Source: Tilletia caries (Eukaryota; Basidiomycota; Exobasidiomycetes; Tilletiales; Tilletiaceae). From it: a stretch of DNA of 64,000 bases. The notes under the pieces are model-generated. The model made no database searches, was not told where the DNA came from, and saw only the letters and a list, made by a program, of their open reading frames with translations. Location of the stretch: positions 186,001-250,000 of the forward strand of contig JALUTQ010000010.1 of assembly GCA_032718865.1 (NCBI GenBank). The letters are read 5' to 3'. The first letter of the stretch is position 1. Each line of letters opens with the position of its first letter. A program made the position numbers and the translations under genes. Positions 31,923-43,000 of the stretch are shown here, in pieces.

Positions 31923-31983
31923 TATGGAACGCCGATTGGGTCAGCCTTTCAGGTCGCCCCACATTTTTCCAGGGTCGCCCAAA
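31923..31983 (+). repeat. Left 61-bp terminal inverted repeat of the rve-type element
   Basis: Pairs with 38211-38271. The mismatches are at repeat positions 13, 19 and 38. The target duplication CGCTGG precedes it. Confidence 0.93.
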
Positions 31984-31993
31984 CTTTCCACTA

Positions 31994-33110
31994 CACCGCC
32001 ACGTTCCCAGGATTTTTGTAGCCTATCCTCAAAATTTCCTAGGAGCCTCCTGAAACTCATAGAAACCACCAGGAGACCATATTGACCAGGATCCTCCTCA
32101 ACTCATTTTGGACCGGTTCCTCGACATGTCCAGGAGAACACATGTCAGGGAGGATCCTCAGACCAAAATGGAAGCATCGGAATTTCCCTCAGCGCTGCTC
32201 ATGTCCTCTTCTTTCTTGTCAGACTGAGTGTGTTGTGATACGGAGAGGAGGAGAAATCAAAGGGGCATCGATTGCGCGACCAGAATGCAAACGACATTGA
32301 TAGAGAGAAATTCGCAGAACAGCAGAAAGGTAAAAGGAACTTGGGGAGCAAAGTTGCGCGTTGAAGATGAATAAGTCCTGATGGGGAACGCGCAGAGTCT
32401 GGATGAGGAGGGCGAGAGAAGACATCAGATCAGAAAGGAAGAATGGCTGGGGGACGATGGAAGATAGCAGTCAGCACTCAGCAGAGAGAAACGGCTGTGA
32501 AAGGAAGCTGCGAGTGTGGGAGAGTGGAGACAACGTCAGCAGTGAGAAGTAGTCAGTGCTCGGGAGGTCAGGGTTCGGGAATCAGGAGACCGAAGGAGCG
32601 AAGACTGCAGGAGAAGAGAGAAGTAATGAGGGAGGGTCGGAGGGAGGCGAGGATGAGCGTGGCTCGGAGAGGGAAGTGCAGTGGGAAGATACTGGTGAGC
32701 TGCTGCGCACTGCGCGCGCGATGGGTGACGGAGCTGTCTGTGGAAAGAATGGGGCTGCTGTTGATGGACGCGTGGTTGTTGGCTGTGCGAATGAATGTGG
32801 TGGAAGAGGGTAAGTACAAGCAGCTGCTCCTCCTGTGAGCCTTTGGGGAGAAGAAAAATTTTCAGTCTTCAAATTATTCGCGACACCGTGTTGCCGACCT
32901 CGCGACACCGTGTTGTGAGGGTCTGCCAAATTCTCTGTGTGGATCCTGACCCAGGATACCCCAAGAGACCAGTGGGGAGACTCCTCAACATAAGGCTTCT
33001 AGGATAGTAAATTTCATCCTGAGGAGTGTTCCCAACTAACTATCTTCCAGGATTGAGATTACGCATCTTGGGCAGGAGGATCCTAGCTTAGCCGTTCAGA
33101 TTTGGCGGTG
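31994..33110. mobile_element. Possible nested non-autonomous TA element (about 1.1 kb)
   Basis: CACCGCCA at 31994-32001 and TGGCGGTG at 33103-33110 are inverse and each is bordered by TA. AGGATCCTCC-like motifs recur near both ends (around 32088, 32150 and 33076). No coding frame is convincing. The inverted repeat is short, so this may be coincidental or may be part of the host element's own subterminal structure. Confidence 0.3.
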
Positions 33111-33112
33111 TA

Positions 33113-34201
33113 CTAAGTATACCACTGCCCAATCACCCCTACCCATCCTCAAACCCACGCAGCGCCCATTGCTGCGCCTATCCGTCTGCGCCTGTCTTGC
33201 AGCACGTCTCGCGCGCGCTTTTCTGCCGACTCTGCTGACCCTTCTCCTTTCTCCGCCGCTGTCCAGCTGGGTGCTTACTGCTTGTACCAATCGCTGATCA
33301 CTTCTTCTCTCGCCAGTCATCTCCAACCTTGTTCAATCCTTATTGTTGCAGCTTTTTCAGATCTTCACGCCTGCCCCTTGTCGGCTACAGCTTGCGCTTT
33401 GCGCGCTCCCGAATCTCGTCTTGGCGGCAGGCTTCAAGGGCCATACATTTTTGACCTGAGGTGAGCGCGCCCGCTTTCCTACATGCACAGTGCTCAATGC
33501 TCATCACCATTCTCTTGCGCTGCACCCTGCCTTACAGCCACACGACCGCGCAGCAACGATGAATCATTGGCCGGCGAGCCACTCTGTCCTGTGCGCGTGT
33601 GATCAGGGCTCGGGTGCTGTGTAAGGTGAGACGGCTACTTCCCGAATCACGGCATGCATCCATTACTTCGTTCACTGATAATCGATTACAATCTTTCACA
33701 GCTACTCGCAAGCTGTACAGTGTACGGCACACACACCGGGGCTCAACGGACTCCATACCAAGGTTGTGAAGGCAGGTTCATAGGCAGTAGTCCTTACTGC
33801 GCACGCGGTGCGATGCTCTGCTGACAGCTTTTGTATATTGTGCTTTGCGCCGTTTCAGATCCCAAAGGCCAAAACACGTAAGCTGTCGCTCCACCATTCA
33901 TGTCTGCGCGTGGGATTGCACCAAGTCACTGACCACCTACACCTCCCCTCTTCAGACTCGTCCCCGGGTTGCATACCCCCCAACCTCTCACCCGCGTCGA
34001 CCTGTGACAATACATAACGATGCACGGGCATGATCATGCACTGAAATGAGAAAGGGTCATTGAAATGAGTTATCAGCCGAGAAAATTTTCACTGCTTCCT
34101 TGTTGCCTCCAGCCCATCCATCCTCTTGACCTCTTCACTCCACTGACTGATAACCTCGCCATCCAGCTCTGTGCTTCCTCGCACTCTATCACGCATCCAT
34201 C
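33113..34201. other. Non-coding left arm of the rve-type element
   Basis: About 1.1 kb upstream of the PHD-finger gene. I see only short frames and no supported gene. It probably contains the promoter of the plus-strand gene. Confidence 0.5.
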
Positions 34202-36077
34202 ATGTCATCATCGAACAAGGAACGAGTGAGTGTGTTACGTCTTATCAATTATGCGACTGCTGTTGCATCTCTGACCGAGGGTGTCGTGAACCGTCTACAG
34301 TACGACGCTCTCCTTGCAATGGCTATGGACATGCCAGAGTCCGCCAGCAGAGAAAAGCTCATCGACTTCGTACTCAAAGATGCCGAACGCCACGGAAAGA
34401 CTGGGACAGCTGTTGGAGCTGCAGACGCATCAGACAATGCTTCGACGTCCCAGGAACGCGTCGAATCAACCATTGGTGACCGTCAATCGTCGGGTTCGAG
34501 CCCCTCAGTTACCACATTTGCCCGTCAGTCGGCCCCAACCAGCTCTGCCTCGCCCTTTCCTGGCATCGCTACCGGTTCCAGCTTCACCACTGCCGCGCAC
34601 AAGTTTGCATACGCGAGCCACACAGCCAAGGTGATGACTACGCGTGGTCGGCCTCCTAAGGCTGCAGCTCCCGTGAAGATCCATCAAGGCAAGGTAAGTG
34701 CGGCTGTCATGTACATCCTGATCGTGTGTCCAGTTCTAACTCTTTAATGTTGCTTCTTATTCGTCCCATTCAGATCATTTTCCTCCCTGGTGACCTTTGG
34801 AGTGCGCGAATGGCATCTAAGCCAGGGGAGAGCAACATCACTGCTTTCCTGTGGAAGCAAGGATGCGTGTTCGAACCCAAGGATCAGATCACCATGGAAT
34901 CCACGGCTGATGAGGTCATGGCCATCATCATTGCCGGCTTCCAGAAAAAAAGTGGGACCTCACCGTAAACGGATTCCAGTGAGTAGATTATGGTCCACTA
35001 CTGCCTGTCTCAAAGACTACAGATTATAATCCACACACGCTGCATCAGGTTCTGATCCAGGCTTCGGACTTTTTCATACTTCTTTTTTTGTTTGAATTAC
35101 ACAGGTACGGCAGGGTCATTGGGAGTGATCATGAACTTTTTGCCCTCAGAGACCAAGGCCAAAGATATGGACGGCAGTGCCTTGGGCAAGGAGTACAGAG
35201 AGTCTTGCTGCTACATTGTGGATGATAAACGAACCATTCCACACGACATTCGGACGTACTTTTTCCCAGACTTTGCGCCCCCGCCTCCGAAAAAACTCGC
35301 TCGCGCTATCAACAACTTCTCGGAGTGCGCATACTGTCTCTTGCCGCTCCCCAGGACGTACATTATAGATCATGAAATGCAGTGCGACCGAAAGGTGAGT
35401 TTGGACCTGCCCACCAGCCCACCTCTGCACTTGGGCAGACGCTATGCTAATCACACATCATCTCTTTCCCTTTTTCTGTTCAGCTGAACGGCTATGATTC
35501 CATTCCGCGCAAGCTGGGGCCCAACACAACAGCATGTGGTGGACTTCCCCTTGACTATAGCGTGAGCGAATGAAACCATGAATCAGTCAGAATCAATCCA
35601 AGCTCGTACAGTCGTACTGACACCTCACGGTTCATAACGTGGTCTTCTCTGATCTCTCAGCACGCTTTCTTCCGCTCCAATCTTGCGGGTATTCATCTCC
35701 CCGAAGACTTCCTCTCGGAAGATCCCAAAGAGGAGCGCAATACTCGCATCAAGGAGTTTGAGGATTTGAAGGCCTGGTGCCTCTGCAAGGGTATGGGCCA
35801 AGCTCTCACCAGCCAATGGATACAGTGCGCTTCGGAAGAAAAGTGTCCGGTGCGCTGGTATCACGACGAGTGCATCTTGGCCGCGGCAAGGTTCGCAAGC
35901 ATCGATGATATCCCTGACGATTGGCAGTGCATGCTCTGTATCGTTGCCAAACAGATCACCGCGGCCGGCAAACGTCGAAAAAGGAAAGGCGAAGGGAACG
36001 ACAGCAAAGCAGTCAACGGCGAAGACTTCCAAGCGACGACGAAGGAACTCATCGGTCGACTCCATCGTCGCTGTTGA
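34202..36077 (+). CDS. Transposon-borne protein with C-terminal PHD zinc finger (frame anomaly in exon 3)
   Basis: Likely exons: 34202..34225, 34301..34693, 34774..34964, 35105..35394, 35484..35561 and 35661..36077. The last ends in a PHD-type C4HC3 finger (WCLCKGMGQ, then CASEEKC, WYHDEC and DDWQCMLC), followed by a basic KRRKRK tail that may be a nuclear signal. The N-terminal part resembles no domain I know, apart from an AT-hook-like RGRPPKAAA. Exon 3 reads into an in-frame TAA after an A7 run (34945-34951). One A fewer, with a GTAAAC donor at 34965, restores a continuous frame into exon 4, so a one-base insertion is suspected. PHD fingers usually read histone tails; a role in target choice is inference only. 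Confidence 0.7.
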
Positions 36078-36306
36078 CTGAGACGGCGCAGACGGCGCAG
36101 AACGCCTTCGTCGCGATGCAAGACTATTGATGCACAATTCTATGCCATGCCTCTCGTCTCTCCGCTCTCGGTCGTGATTCGAGTATTCGACTACCTACCG
36201 CCTAAAAACTCCCCACGATTCTTGCCCTTCATTCATCATAAAACGCAGACACTCTTCCACTCAAACTAGACAAACGATTCAAAACCAGAAATGTGATGCT
36301 CATTGG

Positions 36307-38091
36307 TCATAGATGTAGATGCTGTCCGATCAGCTGAAGTAGTTGTCCGTAAGCATTGATACCAAAGTCTTCGGAAGGTGGCCCAGACGGAGGTAGCGCG
36401 GCTCGCCAGCGTTCTTGCAGTCCAATGTCCAACAGAGAAGGAGGGATAAGATGGTCGATCGCCTCAATGTGTACATGCGGATCGTCATCGCGACGCTCCC
36501 TCACATGTCCAACGGTGTCCACCCCGTACGAAGCAAAGTCCCGAAGGCCCCGTTCCAGCACTTGTTCATCCACTTGCTCATCGTCGCGGCGGTGGTCACC
36601 GCCAAGGACTTCGAAGCCCTGATTTCGAGCGATGACAATGCCTTCCGTGCGCAGCTGAAGGGGACTGCGATTGCCCAAGCCAGGCGTCCGTATGGGGTGA
36701 TGATTCCAGAGCGCCGCAAAGTGATCCAACGCGTGATTGAGCTGAGGAAGAAAAAAAATGAAGTGAAGTGCCCACATATGGATGGGATTGGAAACATCAA
36801 GCAAGCGCTCGGACTCGAGATGCTCAAAGACCCGCTTATACTTATCCGTCGTCAACCGTTGCAGATCTACCCACAACCGCTCAATGCGCTGATTGTGTGT
36901 CGAACTACCTTGTATGAACGACGCCCGACCCTGGCCTGGATTGAACAATCGTTGGCATGAGTTCAGCTAAAGCAAAACCAAGATAAGCGCGAGGTTCAAG
37001 ATCTGTACTGACCCCTTCGTTCTTCCATCACCTCCTTCACCCCAAGATTCTCTCCGCCGAAGTCCGCACGTACTCGACTTGGCAATCCCCACTTGTCCAC
37101 GGCTTCGAGGAACGCTGTCCGGACAGAGGCGGCGGTATTGTCGGAGTTGGCCTTCATATAGGTGACCACTCGAGTTTTTGCCGTCAATGCAGCCATGTAT
37201 AACTATGCGCCATCGAATGAGCTTGTGATGCCCATCCAGATGCCACAGGGAGTTGACAAATGGCACAAAGTACGTGCGGCGTTGCAGAGCTGTTTGCCAA
37301 CGGGGTGAGACTGGGAACGGATCGAGTGTTCGAACGGCAGCCCGGATCATTGCCCTGCTCACTGAGATGCCTACCGCTGACAATGCTCCAGTCAAGCATC
37401 TCTCTCCAGCCTCGCCCGTACCCATTTCTCGAACGCGTTCAATGGACTGCGTAAGAGAGGAGAAAGGTGATGAGGAGCAAATGAGGATTATTGGGCCACA
37501 GGCCAGCAGCGACTCACAGCACAGAGTTCGTCCAAAGTCATCTCGCTTCGTTGCTTCTGTAGTCCCGCTTCTTGTCGTCGGCGCTTGATGGTAGAGGCTG
37601 AGCAGCCAAACAAAGCCGCAATCCGGGTGTCGCTTACGCGCAGCTCGCAAAGCTCGGCCAGTACGTCGCTGTCGATGTTCAAAACCCATTGTCCCTTCGA
37701 GCTGAGACTCCAGACTTGCCGGGCCTGGCCAGGAATGTTTCGTTCAAGTGATTCAAGCTGTGATCTCAGCCGTAGGAGCTGCCTGACTGCTTGTGCGTAC
37801 GTGTCCTCTGGCAGCAGTGTTGAGAAAGGGGCGATAAGGTCGAATCCTTCCTGGATCGTGGCAAGGTGTAGAGGGACAAGCAACGGGTCCGGGACGGGCT
37901 GATTGAGCATGAGCTCCGTAGGTCGCACGAATGCCTCGAAGTGAGCATGGAACTCTGCTATCAATGCTGTCACACTGAAGGTTGGAAGAAATTAAGGAGC
38001 CTCAGTCAGTCAGTCCCAGGTGATGCTAGCAGGACACGCACGGAAATGCTTACTTGATCTGCTGGCCGTGGTTATCGACTCCGCTGCTCAT
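36307..38091 (-). CDS. rve/integrase-core DDE transposase (about 518 aa, one-base frameshift)
   Basis: Model: complement(join(36307..36935,37013..37446,37518..37974,38054..38091)). The frame is continuous if one A is removed from an A5 run (T5 on plus, 37175-37179); as read, it breaks between CIDGK and TRVVTYMKANSDN. The N-terminal part has a helix-turn-helix (RVSDTRIAALFGCSASTIKR). The catalytic core has D in NSLWHLDGHHKLIRWRIVIH, D in SRVRADFGGENLGV and E in STHNQRIERLWVDLQ. It is followed by HFIFFLPQLNHALDHFAALW, as in the integrase-core proteins widespread in mushrooms and fish. The first exon is only 12 codons. The gene is convergent with the PHD gene. Confidence 0.85.
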
Positions 38092-38210
38092 GCTGCGCCC
38101 CTGGTGTGTGCTCCTTGTCAATCTGAAAAGGCGCGAAGCTTGTGGTGTCTGTAGAAGCTGGCTAAAGAGAAGAGAGTTGCTGTGTGTGGTGCTAAATGGT
38201 GGTCGTGCTT

Positions 38211-38271
38211 TTTGGGCGACCCTGGAAAAATGTTGGGCGACCTGAAAGGCTGCCCCAAACGGCGTTCCATA
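38211..38271 (-). repeat. Right 61-bp terminal inverted repeat of the rve-type element
   Basis: Inverse of 31923-31983, followed directly by CGCTGG at 38272-38277. Confidence 0.93.
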
Positions 38272-38758
38272 CGCTGGGGGGAAACCCTCCGAGCTGGGTA
38301 CTTGCGTCACGTGAGAGCAGCCAAATGGGTGACTCGGTGCGAACTCGCAATTAATTGGTAGAGAATCTATTCATTGATGTATGCAGTGTCCAGGGGGTAT
38401 GTAAAAGAGTGTTGGGCGAACAGGGTGTTCACGTAACAGAGAGTGCTGAGCTTGGATCTATGGCGCTCAGAGAAGCCGGCATTTAGTGTCGAGATCAGGT
38501 GGTAAGGAAAGGGAAGTTTTGATCCGTTGCAGCCTCTGGACACACGGACACGTTTGTCCCTGCAATTGGGGGAGAGGGAGAAGCGGGTAAAGATGAGTGC
38601 ACCACCTTCGCAGTAAAGTCTGAGAACGTTACTCACAGTCAAATATTCAACCTTCGCGATCCAGACCCCCGCGACATCAAGAGCTCCCTTCGTCCAAGAC
38701 GACTCTCTCCCTCCGCGCCAAACAAATCCAGCCCCCACGAGCCCACCACGAGCCCACC

Positions 38759-39043
38759 TCAATCCTCCCTCTCAACAGAAGCAACCGAGTGAATAGGGCC
38801 CCATTCGAACTGAGGCGCCTTCGGACGCCGGATCCGCATCATCGTCCCACCCGAGCCCGAGCCCGAGCGCACGTCGTGACGCTGGGAGCCTGGAAGCAGC
38901 GCGGCGTCGGCGGACGCTCCCGTGGGAAGCTCTGTGGCGTAGACTGAAGTTGCTGGGAGAAGCAGCGTGAGGAGGACGAGGATGAACAGCAGGAGCAGGG
39001 CCGGTGCTGATTGGGTGGAGGAGACCCTCCGAGTCCGAGGCAT
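38759..39043 (-). CDS. Possible small secreted or membrane-anchored protein (94 aa)
   Basis: An open frame starting MPRTRRVSS, followed by a strong hydrophobic segment (ALLLLFILVLLTLLLPATSV) and an AxA-like site, then a short polar tail with RIRRPKAPQFEWGP. This looks like a signal peptide or N-terminal anchor. There is no family match and no intron. A chance frame cannot be excluded. Confidence 0.4.
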   Translation of the reverse strand: MPRTRRVSSTQSAPALLLLFILVLLTLLLPATSVYATELPTGASADAALLPGSQRHDVRSGSGSGGTMMRIRRPKAPQFEWGPIHSVASVERED

Positions 39044-40076
39044 GACGTTTCGCTGCCGTCCCGTCAAATTTGGCCAGCGGTGTTGACGGATGGTTGGTCA
39101 CCGTATCAGTGCGGGTTTCGGGCTGGTCGTGGTGGCTTGGGAGAGGACGAACACCCGCGGAGGGGGGAGGTAAGAGCACAGGCCTTCTTGACCTTAAGGG
39201 GCTCGGGAGGCACCATCGCGGTGCCCATCCGTTTCGGCAGCCCTGGCCTTGATTGGTTCGAATCAATCGGCCCCTCGATCCGTGCAACCTGCCCATCTTC
39301 ATTGATTCCTGCTGAGACGGGAAAAGGGAAGGACATGTAAGCACCGTCCGCCTGTAGAACAGAGTAGTGTATCAGCCAGTTCCTGAGCGCTTCACTAGCA
39401 GTGCAGGGGAAAGGAGAAGACGGAAGAGATTGACTTGGGTCTTTGAAATTACAGAGAGAGGGAAGGGAGAAAAGGACACGAGTCTCAGGAGGAGGTCAAT
39501 AAAGAGCCCGGAAAAGGAAGTAGGGGAAGCCGAAAGTCAGGAAAGGGAGATGTGTGATGTGAGATGTGAGAGCGTTCTGTGTTAGCCGAATAAAATGAGT
39601 GTAAGATGGGGGGAGGAGATCTTGCAAGGCCCGGAAGGTAATGGCGGCGTCCCTGACTTGGGACTGGGGGGAGAGGGAGAGTAGCAAAGCATTCTTGATA
39701 GAAATCCGATGGGAAGGAGATGTAGACAGAGAGCGAGAGAAAGGAAAGCCGCGAGCTATTTGACCGGTAGGTTGTTGGTGTTGTGGAAAAGGAGCGTAAT
39801 TCATCTTGGGGGGGGGGGGGTAGCAGAAAGAATGTGTGAGAGAGTAGTAGAAGATCGAAGCCAGTCCGCTCGAGTTTGCTTGTAGGGAGGTGAGCGAGAA
39901 GGATCCAGAGAAACCGAAAAGGGTCGAGAGAAAAAGCCGAGGATGTTGCACCGTCGCATCGGAGAAGGGGAGTAGGCGACCGTACCGTATTGTATGTGCA
40001 GGGGGGCCGGGGTCGGGGAGGAAAGAAGACTCAAGCATCAAGCCGAATCTCCCAATGTACCCTTCCCATCGATCGT
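39044..40076. other. Intergenic region
   Basis: About 1 kb between the small frame and the 3' end of the ABC transporter. It includes a G12-type homopolymer near 39810-39822 and purine-rich sequence. No supported gene. Confidence 0.5.
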
Positions 40077-43000
40077 CTAATTGTCCTCTTGCAGCGTCTG
40101 CAGCGAAACCAACTGCGCATAGATCCCACCCAGCCGCATCAAAGCCGAGTGCGTCCCGCTCTCCGCCACAACGCCATCCTTAAGCACAAAGATCCGATCC
40201 GCCTTAGAGATACTCGACAACCGATGCGCAATCGCAATCGTAGTCCTGCCCCTTGCAGCCTTGTCCAGCGCATCCTGAACGACACGCTCACTAGTGCTGT
40301 CCAACGCACTCGTGGCCTCGTCCAAAAGCAAGATCTTCGGGTTCCGGATCAGAGCACGCGCAATGGCGATACGCTGCTTCTGGCCACCGGACAGCTGCGA
40401 CGTCGCCCGTCCACCGACCTCGGTGTCAAACCCGTCGGGCAAGCTCTCGATGAAGTCGAGGATGTTCGACTGCGCACAGGCCTGCTTCAGCTGGCTGAGC
40501 GTCACGCTCTCAGGGTCCAACGCTCCCAGCCGGATGTTAAACCCGATCGAACCGTGGTAGAGCGTGGGCTCCTGCGAGACGAGCGCCATGTGTTTCCGGA
40601 GCGTAGACAGGTTCAGATCCGTCACGTTGTGTCCGTCAATCTCGACCGCGCCAGCGATAGGGTCGTAGAACCGCTCAATGAGCTGGATCATCGTCGACTT
40701 GCCGCACCCACTGGCTCCCACAATCGCGTTGAAGCTTCCGGGCTTGATCTCCAAGCTGAGACCACGCAGCACCTTCTGGTAAGTCCGAGTCGGGTATCGG
40801 AAGTGCACGTTCTCAAACTTGATGTGACCCTGGCAGCTCTCCAAGTTGATCCCGCCAGTCGCATCCGCGTCAATGTCCGGAATGGCGTCGATCATCTTGA
40901 GCGAAGCCTCGGTAGCCGCACGGGCATTGCTCATGTCCGGAACAAAGTTGAACACATTGCCGGCCTGGATGGAGCCAAAGACGACGGAGGTAAGGATGGT
41001 GAAGAACGAGCCGGAGGAGTATGCACCCTCCAGCATCAGCCGGGCACCGTACCAGAACGCGAGCGCAATGACGGGGAACGCAAGCGCCTGCGAGACCGAG
41101 TAGAGCACATTGGACACAAAGGCCGTGTTCCGAATGACGCGTCCAGGCTCCTTAAGCTCCTCCTTGTAAATATCCAAGCACTCGTCCTCCCGCGTAAGCG
41201 AAGCCACCGTCCGGATCGAGTTCGCAGCCTCACACGCCCGCTGAGCAGCACCCTCGTGAGCCTTCTTGATCTTCACATCCTTCAGTACGACCAGCTGCAA
41301 GCGCACGAACCCGGCGGAGAGCGTCAGGGGCGTGCAGGCAATGACCACGAGCGACAGCTTCCATCCGTACGCAAGCGCAATGATAAATCCGACAATCAGC
41401 GTCGCGAACGACTGGATGATTGTGCCGAGGGTGACACCGACCAAGCCCTGGATCTTCTGCGCAAAGTCGGCCAAGTTGTTCGTCAGTGCACCAGAGGAGT
41501 GCGACTCATCGTCGAAGTAGGCAACATCGGCACGAAGATAGGCCTTGTACAGCAGCTTGCGCAGACGCTCGGAAAGGATCGAACTGGCCGCCATGAGGTT
41601 GTGCGTCTGGATCGCCACCGCAAGCGTAGCCACAATCGAGATGAGGAAGAACCAGAGTGCGTTCAGGTTGGCATCGTGTCGCATGTCCGAGATGAACGGT
41701 TCCGGACACCTTGTTCCGATGGGCTGCGAGCACTTGGAGAAGTTTTGCAACGCGCGACCGAACAAGATAGCAAAGGCAGGGTAGACGGCACCGCACGCAA
41801 ACGCGCAAATGATACCGGGGATGTAGAGCGTCCAGAGGTATTCGCGGTTGATCTTGACAAGGCGGTAGACCAGGTAACTGACACCCATGCGCGGCTCCTT
41901 CTCTGCATCCTCCTCTTCCTCGCGGCGTTTACGGAGGATGATCGAGCTGAGACTGAGTCGGGAACTGGCACGGGATGTCATACTGGTTCGGCGTGTCCTC
42001 TCCTTGGCAGCAGCAATAAAGATCTCGTCCTCATCGTCGTAGATCAGCTGGGTCTCCGTGTTGGCCTGGATCTTCTGGGCAGAGACAAGACTGGCGTATG
42101 CCGAGTCCGGGTTGGCAAGCAGAGAGTCGTGTGTGCCTTGCTCGATGATCCGACCCTTGCCCATGACGACAATCTTGTCCGCGTTCTTGATCGTACTGAG
42201 ACGGTGAGCAATGGTAATGGTTGTGCGGCCCCTGGAAGCCTTCTCAAGCGCCTCCGTAACAACACCTTCACTAGCCGTGTCCAAAGCCGAGGTAGCCTCG
42301 TCAAGAAGCAAGATGCGCGGGTTCTTGACGATAGCACGGGCAATAGCGATACGCTGCTTCTGACCACCGGAAAGCAAAATGGCACGGTCACCGACCATGG
42401 TGTCGTAACCATCGGGAAGCTGCTGAATGAAGTCGTGTGCGTTGGCCATCTTTGCAGCTTGAATCACGAGGTCGTACCGTTCATCGTCGGGCAGACCTGC
42501 GTACTGCGAGTTGCAGAGACCGTGCTCAATGTTTTGCCGAATGGAAGTCGAGAACACTGCGAAGAGAGGTTAAGAACGCGGGCATAGCAGAACAAGGCCG
42601 GCGATTTTTTTCTGTCAGTTAACTGGTGCATGATGTAACGCACGTAAGAGGCACGAAGAGAAGACCACTTACAAGTAGGCTCCTGAGAGACAAGTCCAAT
42701 CTGAGTTCGCAACCAGCGAAGGTTCAAGTTCCGAATATCCACACCGTCCATCAACACCGCACCAGCATCGGGGTCATAGAACCGCTCCACAAGTTGCACA
42801 ATGGTACTCTTGCCCGAACCGGAGGCACCAACCAAAGCAGTGACCTTGCCCTTGGGGATGTGCAGACTGAAATCGGTCAAGACCTGAACGTCACGACGGC
42901 CCGGGTAGGAGAAATCCACACGGTGAAGATGCACCGTTCCCTCGCAGACTTGGGGCTTGAGTCCTTCCTTGGAGGAAGAATCGATCGCCGGTTCACGGTC

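Larger units (their letters stand above)
31923..38271. mobile_element. Complete DNA transposon with rve-type DDE transposase and PHD-finger gene (IS3EU-like?), 6349 bp
   Basis: 61-bp inverted repeats lie at 31923-31983 and 38211-38271, identical at 58 of 61 positions. They begin TATGGAACGCCG and end CAGGGTCGCCCAAA. The 6-bp sequence CGCTGG flanks both sides (31917-31922 and 38272-38277) as the target duplication. The element holds a retroviral-integrase-type transposase on minus and a PHD-finger gene on plus, facing each other. The family label IS3EU is inferred from the IS3/rve-like catalytic core, the TA terminal dinucleotide and the 6-bp duplication; a database comparison was not possible. 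Confidence 0.9.

Noticed and set aside
34940..34980. Alternative reading WDLTVNGFQ after exon 3 of the PHD gene
   Set aside because: It needs one extra A in the run, and then no splice phase joins it to the clearly coding exon 4. The reading with one A fewer, with the GTAAAC donor, does join.
37170..37182. Programmed -1 ribosomal frameshift at the A5 run of the rve transposase, as in bacterial IS3
   Set aside because: The needed correction is +1, not -1. A -1 slip leads to a stop within eight codons.
39990..42587. 865-codon open frame on plus
   Set aside because: It is antisense to the second half of the ABC transporter, whose minus-strand frame carries full Walker A, signature and Walker B motifs. 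The plus frame has no domain and an R/H/Q-rich composition typical of shadow frames.
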